From: Saturnia japonica
Lineage: Eukaryota; Arthropoda; Insecta; Lepidoptera; Saturniidae
NCBI GenBank assembly: GCA_033032175.1
Contig: CM065321.1
Location: 7,152,501 to 7,216,500, forward strand
Reading direction: 5' to 3'
Length of the DNA: 64,000 nt
A program made the position numbers and the translations under genes. Shown here in pieces: positions 47,255-58,890 of this stretch (its first letter is position 1; each line of letters begins with the position of its first letter). The notes under the pieces were generated by a model. That model did no database searches and had not been told where the DNA came from. It saw only the letters and a program-made list of their open reading frames with translations.

Positions 47255-47465
47255 GGCAAATAAGTATACGGCCCGCCCGATGGTAAGCGGCTACCGTACC
47301 ATAGTTATCACTAGCGCGTTGCCAAACTTGACCCCCCCCCCCTTCCCCAAGGAGTTCTGCAAGCCCTACTCACCGCGGCTGTTTGGCTGTGATTCACTGT
47401 AGGGTGGAGAGGTATTCCACCAGCCGGACGGCCACGGCCCCAAATAGGAGAAATCTCTAAAGAAA
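47255..47465 (-). repeat. interspersed repeat family F, copy 4
   Basis: CCCGATGGTAAGCGGCTACC, CACTAGCGCGTTG and GTAGGGTGGAGAGGTATTCC are the inverse of copies 1-3. A C tract at 47331-47344 lies inside. Confidence 0.65.
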
Positions 47466-47789
47466 TTTCTCTCCAATATATTAATTAAATATAAATACAT
47501 AAATATAGACATTTTGCTTTGTGTACCCAACTACCTAACTAAGTACGTAGTTATATTTTTATTTCTTCTATTTACCTATTAGATACCTACGTCTTTTAGT
47601 TAAATTATTTATTTTTACTATAGGTAAAGTACCTACCTGTTCTAATTCGTGGAAGTTGAAGATTTTGAGATCCGAACCCTTATGGAGTGATGTTGATAAA
47701 ACAATACCCTGCGTTTCGCAGGGCTGGGAAATTTATAATAATTTAAACTACAAATTATTAAAAGTTATAATACCTAATGCATATTACAC

Positions 47790-48140
47790 TCACCACTCTC
47801 GGTGCCTACTCTGACGGGAGAAGCTCCACAATTCACAAGTAATGGTCAAAGGGATAAGAAGGAAATGTCAAGTTATCAGTCAGCCAGGTCGTTATCTCTT
47901 CACACCAATTCTTCTCGCGGCGAATATTATAAGTTTATACAATATCACAATACAACAAATGGCCGCAATAAGGGGATCTCTCGTCCGTGGCCAAAACACT
48001 GTCCAAAACAACAATTACAAGGGGTTTTATCAAAATTATTAACCGCGCAACGGCGCGACGGCGTACGCGCAACACAAATCCGGCACAGTGACCATCAAGA
48101 CAATCACAAGTGGCCGCAATAGGAGAAAATCTCATGCCGT
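47790..48140. repeat. unassigned repeat with an internal direct repeat
   Basis: TGGCCGCAATAAGGGGATCT with CGTGGCCAAAAC (47960-47998) is repeated as TGGCCGCAATAGGAGAAAAT with CGTGGCCCAAAT (48112-48148). An open stretch of 106 codons crosses it but shows no domain. Probably part of a mobile element's noncoding end. Confidence 0.45.
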
Positions 48141-48439
48141 GGCCCAAATCCTCGCGTATTTAATCATCAACTCATAATAATTAACAAGGTAGTGTAATGT
48201 ACAAATTATATCGCGAGCCGGTCAAAAAGCATAACCTCTAAAACAAACCAAAACAGCGCGACGCCTGACAGAAGTGACAGTTGTAGAGCGAGCGCGAAAG
48301 TTACATAGAGGCAAAAAACTTTATGTAGACAACTTGTGTTGTCAGACCCTGGTTCCGAACAGTACCTACCTCGATACGTCTTAGTAATTAATAACCCTAG
48401 AAATATGTTATTGCATTTAATCATATAATTTTCAATTTC

Positions 48440-49585
48440 CTATTTTGTGTTAGTTCTTTCGTCTAGTTGCTAATTTATTCATTGATATTTTACAATTTAT
48501 TGATAGAAGATAATTATTACTTAGTATAAAAACTAGTGTTTTTAATTGTATACGAGAAAGTAAATATAGTACTAGTAAATATAGGTACAAATTTATGTTT
48601 ATTATTCTTTTACCTATATATTTTAGCACCTTTACAAAAAAAATTTGGCATAAAGAAAACTAAGTATGTATATCTAACAGTAATCTGATTAAAAATGTAA
48701 CTTTGAACAGAATTACTACGCGTTTTATAAAGAGCGTTTAAAAGCTTCACGATTCAATGTTTTCGCGGTCATTACAGATATTAGTTGAAAGTAGCTACGT
48801 AATTATCAGATTTTATCGTAGCCATATAGTGAATAACTATTTTTTGCACTTTCCTTTGTAAATGATTTTAAGTTTGAAGCGATAAAAGCTCAGTGGCAAG
48901 AAACTCGAACGAGTTTTGAAGGTGAAAAATTTAAAATAAATGTAATGTTAAAGCATTTTCTAGAATAAATATATTTAGGTATGTACAAGTTGAAAACACT
49001 TGGGTACCTATTCGTGTAACCCGGTAGACCGATCCATAGTATCGCTTATTATTCTATAAAATTAAATATAAATCATTTTTATAATGATTTTTATGTCAAA
49101 CATTGTATCAAAACTTATTAAAATGTAGTAGGTATATTGAGTTATCATTATCTCAATATTTAATGCCATGCACGCTTATGATATCGTGATTCTTAGACTA
49201 TGGATTTATAAATAAGAACCTTTATAATAATTATTCTGTTTGCAATTAAAATAAAATAAAAAAACCTTTATGAAAGACCGTAAACAAAACAAAGATAAAT
49301 GATTAAAAAACATTGATCAAATATTAAAAAACCATAAGTAAGTATTCTACTCGGTGACATTTAATAAAAGATACTAAATACACTAAATGTAGTAAAGAAA
49401 GAGCTTTAAAGTAGTTAAACGGTGTGTGGAGGTGTCTACATAGTTGTATCAATATCAGGGAGTAGGCGCCACGAAATATTTGCATTACAAAGATAAGAAG
49501 AGAGTATACGGGACTTTCACAGTTCAAGTATGCTCCAAATTTTCGGGATTTTTATTAGATAGTTTTATAGCACCTAGTAAGGCAA
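48440..49585. other. AT-rich intergenic DNA
   Basis: Nothing recognisable beyond low complexity. Confidence 0.4.
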
Positions 49586-49589
49586 AGTG

Positions 49590-49700
49590 ACGTTACTTAA
49601 ACTGATGGTAAGCACAGTATAATCTAAAATCAACGGTAACCACCAAGAGATCAGCAGTCCATCACCAGTGTCGTTGTCATGCAACCCTGCACGTCTTTCA
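49590..49700 (-). repeat. interspersed repeat family F, copy 5 (fragment)
   Basis: ACTGATGGTAAGCACAGTAT, ATCACCAGTGTCGTTGTC and CAACCCTGCA are decayed inverse family F words. Confidence 0.4.
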
Positions 49701-50099
49701 GCAGAAACGCGATTAACCAAAAAAAAAAGCAATTAGGTATATATTTTAACGTAGTTTAATAAACGGAAGTTGAATTTTAAGAAATATTTTAATTAACAAG
49801 ACACTTATACACGTAAAATACTAAAGTTTAGCTTTCACAAAATGCGACTATATTTTACCTAAATGAAAGAATACACATAGCCTTGAAAAACTATAAAGAA
49901 ATATTGGAGCACGTGCCTCTTATTGCAGCTGATATTAAACAGTTTTTGAATATAACTTCTAAGTAGATATAGCAATTAATATACTTAGCAGCAACAATTT
50001 CACTTCGAATATCTAATACAATCAAACAATAATTACATCTGCCTACGCCTTGTAATAGCATCTCAGGAACTAAGTGCAATTATCGTAGTACAAGTGAGT

Positions 50100-50350
50100 A
50101 AATAGATTGAACACGGACATAAGGCAGTTCCGTCTCATTTACCGGAGCGGACGACTGGTGTCTAGCTCTACTCTCTAGCCTGCCGACAATCCCGTCCGCC
50201 GTCCGTCCGTCCGTCACGTCGGCGTCGCGTCGCGTCGCGCGTCGGTCGGCTACGAGCGATACACCTAAACCTATCGCCTGTCCGCCTATCGCATCAATTA
50301 CCGACCTTTGACCTGCCCCGTTGCGGATTACCGAATTAACCACCCACATT
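50100..50350. promoter_or_regulatory. GC-rich block upstream of groucho, with a DR1 site
   Basis: Lies about 0.75-1 kb before the predicted groucho start. It contains CGTCCGTCCGTCCGTCAC, a CGCGT run, and at 50303-50314 GACCTTTGACCT, which inverted is AGGTCAAAGGTC, a direct repeat of nuclear-receptor half sites spaced by one base (DR1, the HNF4/USP type). Likely a proximal regulatory module; binding not shown. Confidence 0.4.
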
Positions 50351-50879
50351 AATATTTTAATCTGTGGCCGCAGATGTTAGTGCCCTATTAATAACGCTAA
50401 ATAACGTATTTTGGTGCACATTTTATTGTGATAAAATTTATTTATTTTTTAGTGCAGAAAATTTACATAGGGTGAAATGAAGTTGTGTCTAATACTTCGT
50501 AGTATCAAGTATGTAATAGAGAAATGTACTGTATTCATTTTGGGTTTGTTTATATTTCTGTTAAATTCTACCCATGTATCAATACGCTACCTATACCTAA
50601 ATATAGTATGTAAGCTTCAATAATTTATAACAATTACCTTTAAAGAAATAATAGTAGGTCAGCTTTATTAATATGAAACATTTTATTGTTACGAGGTAGT
50701 TATATTTTCTCGTGAATAAAAATTGATATTTTGCCCGAATGTCACAAAACAATATAAAATATAATTATTAAACGAAAGAATGTGCATAATTTTAAAAATA
50801 TATCAAAAGTACTATGATAGTATTACTACTACTATAATAGTGCAACGTGTTAAAGTTTTTTTTAACAGTAGCAAGTTGT

Positions 50880-51107
50880 CCTACATCCCGTGACACTCTC
50901 CACCCTTCCATAAAATCCCCAGATAATACCTATCTATTAGAGCGTATATCTCCGATTCGACTAAAGTATTCCTCAAACATGAAGATAGTCGACGAAAAAT
51001 TCGAGTGGAGAAAATATGTATGGTAGCGGCAATCGGCATGCGAGGGTTCGGATGGGGGCTTGGGGGCTCGGGCGGTGCACGTAGTGTGGGTTCCCCCCGC
51101 GCGCGGC
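50880..51107 (+). promoter_or_regulatory. gro: groucho core promoter upstream region
   Basis: Composition turns GC-rich from 51030 (GGGTTCGGATGGGGGCTTGG, CCCCCCGCGCGCGGCAG). No TATA box at the expected distance. The proposed start is A51108 in GCAGTTCG (Inr-like). At exactly +28 lies TGACGTG (51135-51141), one base off the DPE consensus RGWCGTG. A second Inr-like TTCAGTGAG at 51152-51160 is an alternative. Confidence 0.55.
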
Positions 51108-51358
51108 AGTTCGTTTGTAGCAGTCGCGCTAACTTGACGTGTGCCGTGTTTCTTCAGTGAGAGTGTCTCGCGTGCAATTCTCCGAGCGGAGTACGTGCCC
51201 CTGTGTGTTTCTGTGGATCAAGTGCAGTGTGTGCTGTGCCCTTTACTTGTTAAGTGTGGAGACGATGAGCGTTTGTGTTTGACGCGAGGATGTATCCGAG
51301 CGCGGGCGCGATGAACGCCGCCGCCGCCGCAGCTGCCGTGGCGGCCGCCAGGCATCCG
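51108..51358 (+). CDS. gro: groucho exon 1: 5' UTR plus first 23 codons
   Basis: Groucho is the nuclear corepressor recruited by Hairy/E(spl), Tcf, Runt and others through WRPW or engrailed-type motifs. Coding starts at ATG 51290-51292; the frame reads MYPSAGAMNAAAAAAAAVAA then RHP and stops at a GTGAGC donor (51359) in phase 0. Fly and vertebrate Gro/TLE proteins also begin MYP and have RHP shortly before the Gly/Pro-rich lead into the Q domain. Here an Ala-rich insertion separates the two. An upstream ATG at 51265 opens a very short frame. The identification rests on this start plus exon 2 and its spacing. The 5' UTR boundary (51108) is a promoter-motif inference. Confidence 0.88.
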
Positions 51359-54089
51359 GTGAGCAACACGACACTCCAGACACCGATCCACCACTACGCC
51401 ATCCCACCACAATAAATCACACACTAAATCTTCTGCTTCACATACAGCCACGTTACTGACAATATGATAATGACACAACGCCGGAGAAAGTTTCGAGCGT
51501 CGTCGTGGTAAAAATTAAAATAACGTTAATTGTATTCAAAATTTCATGCACATAATAACGTGGCAACTATCAGTGTACGTATAAATAAATATGAATACCT
51601 CGTACATAAAACAATAAAACAACAAGAATAGATTTAAATGCGCGTTGATGTCTTTTCTCTTAGAATTGTAATTTTTATAAAATTTCTATTAAAACAGCAT
51701 GCAAAATGTACAATGAATACTCACAAAAGATTTCAAAGAAAGTTGGAGTAGTGGTAATAAAAGCGCAAAAGTAATAAAAAATCGTTGAATGGACTAAACA
51801 AATGGATGAGAGCAGTAAACCCCCGTGGCGACCGGGACGCGTCCGTCGAACATTGTGAGACACTCAATTACCCGTGAAATTGTAATAACAAAATATATAA
51901 TATCACCATTCTATACAGTTTACGCGGTAAGCAGAGATACACTTGTAGGATTTCTCACGCGTGCAATAATTTTTGAATCCTAAATTAACCGTGGAAACAG
52001 TAAAATCTTATAAACATAAGTCCATAGACTAACGGTTTATTTTCGTGTACTTTATAAGATCTCGTAAATAAAGAAGAGTAATCTTTTCGATACCTTGCAA
52101 ACGACCATGTGCATTTTGTACATGTAACCACAATGAAGTCTGCAGTTTAAAATACTCTTTAAACCGTTGGAATAGAGTGTGGTTTAATTAAAAGTGTAAC
52201 GTTGAAGCGACCGCAAGCCGCAGCACAACTGTCGCCGGGGTAGGTACCTACCGACGGAAAACTAACCACAATTTAAGAATTCATTTTGTTCATTTATAAA
52301 TAAAGCTATAAACCTTTCATAGTAATCGATAATACTTGTATTGTAAACTTACGAATGTGATATATAGCTTTACAAAAATATTTCAAATATTACGAACATA
52401 TTTCAATTGCGCATATTATTGTGTAACAAAATAATTGGTTATAATAATTACTATTAAATCATGAGGAAAAACGGCTGAGTCTCTAATTAAACCACATTTT
52501 TAAAAACATACATAGTTTTCACTGTTACCCATACTTATAACATCTGTTTTGAGTAGCGCAGTACATTATAGGTACCTACTTTTAGGGATAAAATCAATAC
52601 AATATCATTAATATTCACAATCAACAAAATAAGTAAACTAATAACTTTAAAAGATAATAAACATAACCCTTTTTTTAATATTAATCCTACTTCAAAGATA
52701 GTTTAATTGAAGTTTATTACATGACTTCGCTTTTACGAAATTATACTAAATCTATGTTTTTAGATTGCAAAAAATCCGCTTTTTTCAGCGACCGTTTGAT
52801 AATGCATTAGCTATTAATTTACACCGTTTTCATATTTTTACATCTCTTTTTTATCCAGGCCCATGTCTGTATGAAAGAGTATCAGTCTCTTTATATAGTT
52901 ACTGTAAGTAACAAAAAGAAAATAATATATCTAATTTAATAATAATCCCTTAAATCTAGAAATCCTAAAACTTGTTTTAGAATTTTATGTTTTTAACATC
53001 GCAACATTTAAACCACTTTGTGATAAAAGTCATTTCTTTTAGTATCTTAAATTTGAATACCTACTTTTATATTATAACCTCCATCACGGATATTTGTAAC
53101 GCATGTGCTAATAAGTAAAAACATACAATACAATAAACATAATTGATATATTTTTTGTTATAAGTTCTAATTGTGAAACTAATTGAAATATATTTTTAAA
53201 ACTGTAAACTTTTTCGTAATCTTGATATAAAATTACCCACGCGGTCTCGTGCATTCCGGTTCACATTATTCTAATAAGAGTTAGGTACTTGAGTATTTCT
53301 TAATGAGCCGTAATTTACATAATACCTAATTATTATTTCTAACTGTACCCTTTATAGGTCTCTTTTTAATGGTCACAGTTGTAATGCAGGAAGCGAGAGC
53401 CGCCGTTCGCATGTTTGATAGGTTGGGACGGGCTTCCATTCTACTCAGTAGCTGACAGTCATATATATCCTAATTTTTTTAATGAATGTTCAAACCTCTA
53501 ATATTACTATAGGTCATATTAGAATTCACAAGTATATATTAGAAATAGGTTCCTACCTAAGTTCCTCGAATTTATAGTTTAACCGAAAAATGTTACTTTA
53601 TACCTACATAATTTGTGAATTCCTGAGATAATCAGACTAGAAACTAAAGTTCCTTTTTAGATTCAGCACGGATTAATTTGAAAATAGAGGTAATGAATAT
53701 TTATGATATTATTTAGGACCATATGTCATAAAATACTTAGACTAAATGGCATATCGTAATTATCAAGACGTCAATTAATTACATTGATAACTTTTATAGT
53801 CACTTGTTGTTTACGATTTAAATACAAATTCACATTACGTACAGTCGTGACTCGTGACCCCAATAAATTGATTACAGATACATATTAACATTTTTATAAT
53901 CATTAGAGAATATTAACAAAAAAACTAAAAATAAATTGGCATAATACATGGTCACAGTATAGGTACTATCATGTCTCCATAGAATAAATACGAATTTATA
54001 TTCATTAAACAATGTTATCTTTATTTTAATAAGTATACCTAATACAAACGAGTCCAATTTTTTCTGTTGACTGTACTATTACGTAGAGA

Positions 54090-54310
54090 ATTTTCTTTTA
54101 CGACACCGTCACTCAGTCGCTTTGGTTTTACGAGTGTCGTGGTTTGTTTGAACGGGCGAGCGGTGTGAGGCGAGGGCGGCGGGGTGCTAATGTAAATGCC
54201 TATTTGTCTATTTGCTCAAAATCCGTGTCGCGTCCCCACTCAGTCAATATTTGATTGACAAAATTACCGCTATGGACAAATGAGACGGTATCTCATCAAA
54301 TACGACGTTC
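54090..54310. promoter_or_regulatory. CpG-richer islet in groucho intron 1, candidate enhancer
   Basis: GAACGGGCGAGCGGTGTGAG followed by GCTAATGTAAATGCC, forkhead-like TATTTGTCTATTTGC, and the inverted pair GTCAAT/ATTGAC at 54243-54259. No repeat phrase. Inferred regulatory element. Confidence 0.3.
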
Positions 54311-55794
54311 ACCTTAGAGTTCGTGAATTAATAAATCTGTGTCATTGCCGATTGTTATGATGATATTATAATAAGAGCTGGTTGTCAGCGGAAACATGTC
54401 TTGTCGAGATTATCAGCGAGCGATAAGTGGAGTGCCTTGAGTCAGTCTTCGCCCGAAATAGTTCTCGACATTCGTAGTCTGATAATAATGCTGTATCAGC
54501 TTGTACAAATAACACCATTTGGAGTATGCAAACAATGCTTCATATTAATCAAGCTTTTCAGTCAGTTTTACTGTCGTTCATAATGGAATTAGGTGTAGGT
54601 AGTACACACTACACACAAGTTTGTGTTAATTCAATCTAATTGATGTGATAAAGTAAACACAACATAAATATTGTTGTTTGTTTGTATTTATCAGGTTATC
54701 AAGGAAATCAGTTTTTTGATATGGCTGTGAGTACGCAATTAGAGAAATATGATTGGTCATTATCTTCTGACACATATGTATAGAGATATTAATCTCTCTT
54801 TGACATTAGACAAAAGTTACCTATTGTTTTTATGAAATAATTATATCTATTTTAAAATAGTAGATATTATTTTTGATAAATAACTAGGTATGTAGAAAGT
54901 TTTTTCATTAAAAAAAACTGATGTGTTTTTATATACCTAAATTATTTAAAACTATTACAAAGTATCTAATTAAATATTTTTTTCTAAAAATTATATGTAA
55001 CCTACCAACCTACCTATTTTTTTTTTATTATAAAAATGTAGTAGCTAAGCGCCGTTATAGCTTTCAAAACAATAAAACTTTTAAAGGTCCAATAACTTAA
55101 CCGCTCCAAACATAACTTAATTACACCTCTATTCTTAGAACAGTCGATATCAAGCGACCAACATGCCATTAGCCATCCACACACATCGGGTGGCACACGG
55201 TATTGTGTTTCTCGGAAAATAAAATCAGCTTTCCGATCTCTGCACTACCATATTAGTTTACTAACATTTTTTGTTTATACGGCGCAAAAGGCAATAAAAC
55301 CCTACATACAATTCTATTTTATGAGCTCTATTCACTATAACATAAGATAGAAATTCACTTGAATGTCTTCGAATATAAAGCGTTATGTTACGAAGTCAAT
55401 CTCGATGGTTAAATATTTGTCTATGCTTGTTTGGTTTGTAAGTGCGAATGGTGTTTAGATGTTTACAGAGCCGCTGAACTTATGTAGATACGTACTCTAC
55501 GGAGTGAGAAACCTAATTTTAGTAATAAATAGTTGACATCGATCTACTTTTATAAAACCTAAATATAAATTCTGTATTTCCTTTTTGTGTATTCATTAAT
55601 CAAAAAGAAAACATTTACAATTCTAAAACGGTCTGAATTCAACCAGCCGTTTCTAAATTCGAATTCCAATAAAAAGAATTAATCTCCGACGTTGTACAGC
55701 AGGTAGACGTGGGCAGACAGACGTATTCAATAATTTGAAATAAGAACACGTATTTCTTTTTATATCCGTTTAAACGCATTCTGTTTAGTTTTGT

Positions 55795-55865
55795 TTTTGT
55801 GAGCGTCCGCCGCGCCGCCGCGCCGGCGAGGCTCGATGCGGGCCTTTCATCCGGGCCCTCTACAC
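55795..55865. other. short GC-rich islet in groucho intron 1
   Basis: GTCCGCCGCGCCGCCGCGCC and GGGCCTTTCATCCGGGCCC in AT-rich intron. Unknown. Confidence 0.3.
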
Positions 55866-56461
55866 AATACTGCCACTCAAAAACTGTTCATTGTATTTTA
55901 ATTTGACCTTTTCGGCGATAATTTATGGGAATCTTTTTTCTTCAGACGTGGAGGGGAACGTTTACTCAGTCTATTATTGCCAAGGATTATTTTCAATTCT
56001 TTTGTGTTCGATTTTAAGTTTGATTCGATCTCCGAGCTATTAGATACAGAAGGGATCGTTTAATTTTTTTTTATCGTGAGAAAATATCAATATAAAGATA
56101 ATTATAGTTATTATTATCTGACATTAATGTCAATTATTGAGTACCTAATAGATATTAATATAGGTATATCGAGTCAATGATTTTAATTACATATTTTGTT
56201 TTAGCCTGAAATTAAAACAAACCAAGTTATGAAAACTCTTATAGGTAGGTGGTATACCATAATCCAGATAGTTCTCGTAGTCACCTTATCGGTAGAGTCT
56301 TCAATTATTTTTGTGCCAAAAACAATAAGTAATTGTGTAAATTACTTACTAAGTATTATTAAATTATAATACATTTCTTTAAAAAAATTAATTTAAGTCT
56401 CTTCCACCTATCTCTATCAATTGCAATCTCAGTAGGTATTTACACCTTCTTTTATTCTCAT

Positions 56462-56708
56462 ACTAGCTGTGCCAACGGTTTCGCTCACATGGACTACAGA
56501 ATGCCATCGACCGGGCAGCTTTGATTTACAATAAAGTGTCTAATTAATATATGTACTACATAATTGTAGATATTAAAAAAACCAAAAAAAGTCAGCGAGA
56601 GTGTATGTCTATCTTCTAAATGAATATCCACAATAGCCGGGAGCGGGGGAGCAAGATTTGCGCGGACATTCTGTAGTCCATGTGAGTGAAGCCACGGGCA
56701 TAGCTAGT
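56462..56708. mobile_element. 247-bp TIR transposon, family C, complete
   Basis: ACTAGCTGTGCCAACGGTTT ... CACATGGACTACAGAATG at the left is mirrored by CATTCTGTAGTCCATGTG ... GGGCATAGCTAGT at the right: imperfect inverted repeats of about 42 bp. Other copies or pieces: 9760, 19553-19790, 29010, 38215. No obvious target duplication and no ORF. Superfamily not assigned. Confidence 0.75.
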
Positions 56709-57465
56709 CTGTAATAAAACAATCGTCAATAACGTATCAAGTTAGTGTGCCGCGAAATACTTAATGCGTACATAGAACAGGGCAGCCGCATTAGGCGTCG
56801 CAGATAAACCGAGATAAGACAAATTAAAACAAATATATAAAACAGTTCGAAAACATTACTTATGACGCTGATGAAAACGCACTCAAGCGTCGGGTTAAGG
56901 CTTGAACACACTACTTAGTTTCAAGCTTATTTTTTTTATTTTCAATGTATGCCGATGAGTGGAAAATACTTTTTTATTCATAATATGTTTTTATACTTTA
57001 TGTATAGAATAATACATACATTTATGTAGTAGGTATAATGACGTCAGAAAAAGATGAATATTTGATTACAGTGAGATACAAAGAATTATTTGAACCTTAT
57101 AATTTTACAAGTCAACAAAATTTTATTATATTAATCAAGCTACAGAGTTCTTTATGTTAGGTATCTTAAAAAAACTTAAGAACTTTCCTCTCAATTTGTT
57201 ATGAACCACGGTATTGCATTACTCGCCGCGTGCGGGCGCGCTTTCTTATGTATTATACCGTCTGCATCGTTTTGTTCTTAGATGATGAGGATACATGTTG
57301 TATAAGTTTATAACTATTTTATTTTATTTTTATCAATCAATTCAACGATATGAGTTGATTGCAATTGATTGCTTAAGTCAATCTTTTAACGCATTTCGAA
57401 GTATTGCTTATCCGTGTTCGTTTTAATGCTTGATAAATTTGTAAGATATTCAAGTTATACATTTG

Positions 57466-57539
57466 GACCATGGAAATGCTAATTGACTAACGTTCATAGA
57501 TTGTCGAATGCAAGTTAGTCAATTAGCCTTTCCATCGTC
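57466..57539 (+). ncRNA. candidate pre-miRNA hairpin in groucho intron 1
   Basis: A 74-nt hairpin. The 5' arm GAC-C-ATGGAAA-T-GCTAATTGACTAAC pairs with the 3' arm GTTAGTCAATTAGCCTTTCCATCGTC with only two mismatches over about 26 pairs. A further partial pairing of CAT with ATG leaves a terminal loop of about 10 nt. Length, loop and near-perfect stem fit a pre-miRNA. It is on the same strand as groucho, so it could be processed from the intron. I do not recognise the arms as a known miRNA. A tiny MITE is the alternative. Confidence 0.5.
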
Positions 57540-57879
57540 GATATATTATTTTAATTCGGAAATCATTAGGTAAATATTTTAGGCTTAAATACACATAAAA
57601 ACATTACTTTACTTTTTCAAATTTATAATTACTTTTATCATGCGATACTTAAGGTCAATCGTAAATTATATCTATTTAATAAAAGTAACTAGAATCGCTA
57701 TACCACGGTCTAGTTATCACATAGCGTGTATTTCGACCTCCAATGGCTTAGTAACATAACTACTTGCAGATACACAGGTATCAAAATACCATTATTGATT
57801 GACATCTTAAAAATGAACCTGCGGTCTATCCACCCGCAGCACAGTATCTATTACGTTATTAAGTACGATCGCCCATTAC

Positions 57880-58170
57880 AGCATCACAACAGCGCGCGGT
57901 CGGCGGTGGCGGGGCGGCGGCGCGGCGCTGACGCTCGCGACCGCAAGGCTATCTCCATGGTGGTTACATTCACTAAATTCCCGGCCACATTTTTCCGGGG
58001 CTCGATTGTCCGCAGCTCCATTTACAACGTCTACACGTCGCACCAGTTCCTTTTACGATTTTATTTACGCTCCTTTTATTATTTTTAAAGTCCGTTTGTT
58101 GCTCGCGCCCGGCTCCAAGCGGCGCGGCGCGGCAGTTATTTATTTTTTGTCGTTCGTCGGCCTCCCGGCG
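57880..58170. promoter_or_regulatory. GC-rich island in groucho intron 1
   Basis: GGTCGGCGGTGGCGGGGCGG and GGCTCCAAGCGGCGCGGCGC in AT-rich intron, about 0.6 kb before exon 2. Open frames on both strands are low complexity. May be an alternative promoter or an enhancer. Confidence 0.35.
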
Positions 58171-58792
58171 ACCGTGTGTTGTTGTGTCCCTCGCTTTATT
58201 TTTATTTTCGTGCTTCTTATTATGAAGTTTTTTTTTATTATTACGTGCTCGCGTGTTCACGTTACTTTATTTTTGTGTTAAGAGGCGAGCGGTCGACGCT
58301 AGTGTTTTTTTTTTATTAATCGAGACTCACCGAATTATAGTCATTAAAGGATAATTTGTATTATGGTAATTTGGGATGCGTGTAATTCTTGTTTCGTGAT
58401 AGGAATGTTTTTGTTCCGAGACTTAGATTGATGAGTTGTATATATGTATAGGTACATTTAATGTTACAACAGTTGCGTGTGTAGGTAAATGTTTCTAAAC
58501 GATTCGTAGTAAGCTAAGCCTTAAAGATTTTATTTCGGTTCCTAGAATAGTTTATTACTTGTTTGATAAATACTGCGGTTGTAACAATAGTAATATTCAC
58601 TAAAATACACAAACACACACAGGAATAACAATACAGGGTGTTACTTCACTATATTTTTTGTAATTAAGTGGCAATTTTATGGCAATAAGTATCTAATCTA
58701 ATTTTGAAAGTAAAAGTTAATGTACAGTAAAGTTGAGAATTCTTAAATCTATCAGTAGGTATACTTTATTAATGTATTTTTTTATCTTTCAG

Positions 58793-58890
58793 GGCCCACC
58801 GCAGCCTGGTCAACCCATCAAATTCACAGTGGGTGAATCCTGTGATCGTATTAAGGAAGAATTCAATTTTTTACAAGCTCAATATCACAA
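58793..58890 (+). CDS. gro: groucho exon 2: start of the Q (tetramerisation) domain
   Basis: Follows a CTTTCAG acceptor and reads [15 protein letters not shown], then [15 protein letters not shown], ending in phase 2 before GTGAGT at 58891. The [12 protein letters not shown] block is the hallmark start of the Gro/TLE Q domain, which mediates tetramerisation through leucine-rich helices and contacts Tcf. Exons 1 and 2 join in phase. The next conserved block (LECEKL..EKTEMQRHY) is not in the remaining 5.1 kb, so intron 2 runs past the window end. Confidence 0.93.

Larger units (their letters stand above)
51359..58792 (+). other. gro: groucho intron 1 (7434 bp)
   Basis: Bounded by GTGAGC and a TTTTTTTATCTTTCAG acceptor. 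It contains three CpG-richer islets (54090-54260, 55795-55860, 57880-58160), one family C transposon (56462-56708) and a miRNA-like hairpin (57466-57539). It has far fewer recognisable transposon pieces than the upstream desert, as expected for an intron carrying regulatory sequence. Confidence 0.85.

Noticed and set aside
47802..48122. 106-codon open frame
   Set aside because: Spans a direct repeat of what looks like noncoding mobile-element sequence; no domain.
57726..58281. Open frames of 91-120 codons before groucho exon 2, considered as an alternative groucho first exon
   Set aside because: No frame carries an MYP-like start or splices in phase to GPPQPGQ; both strands are open because of composition. 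Kept only as a possible regulatory island.
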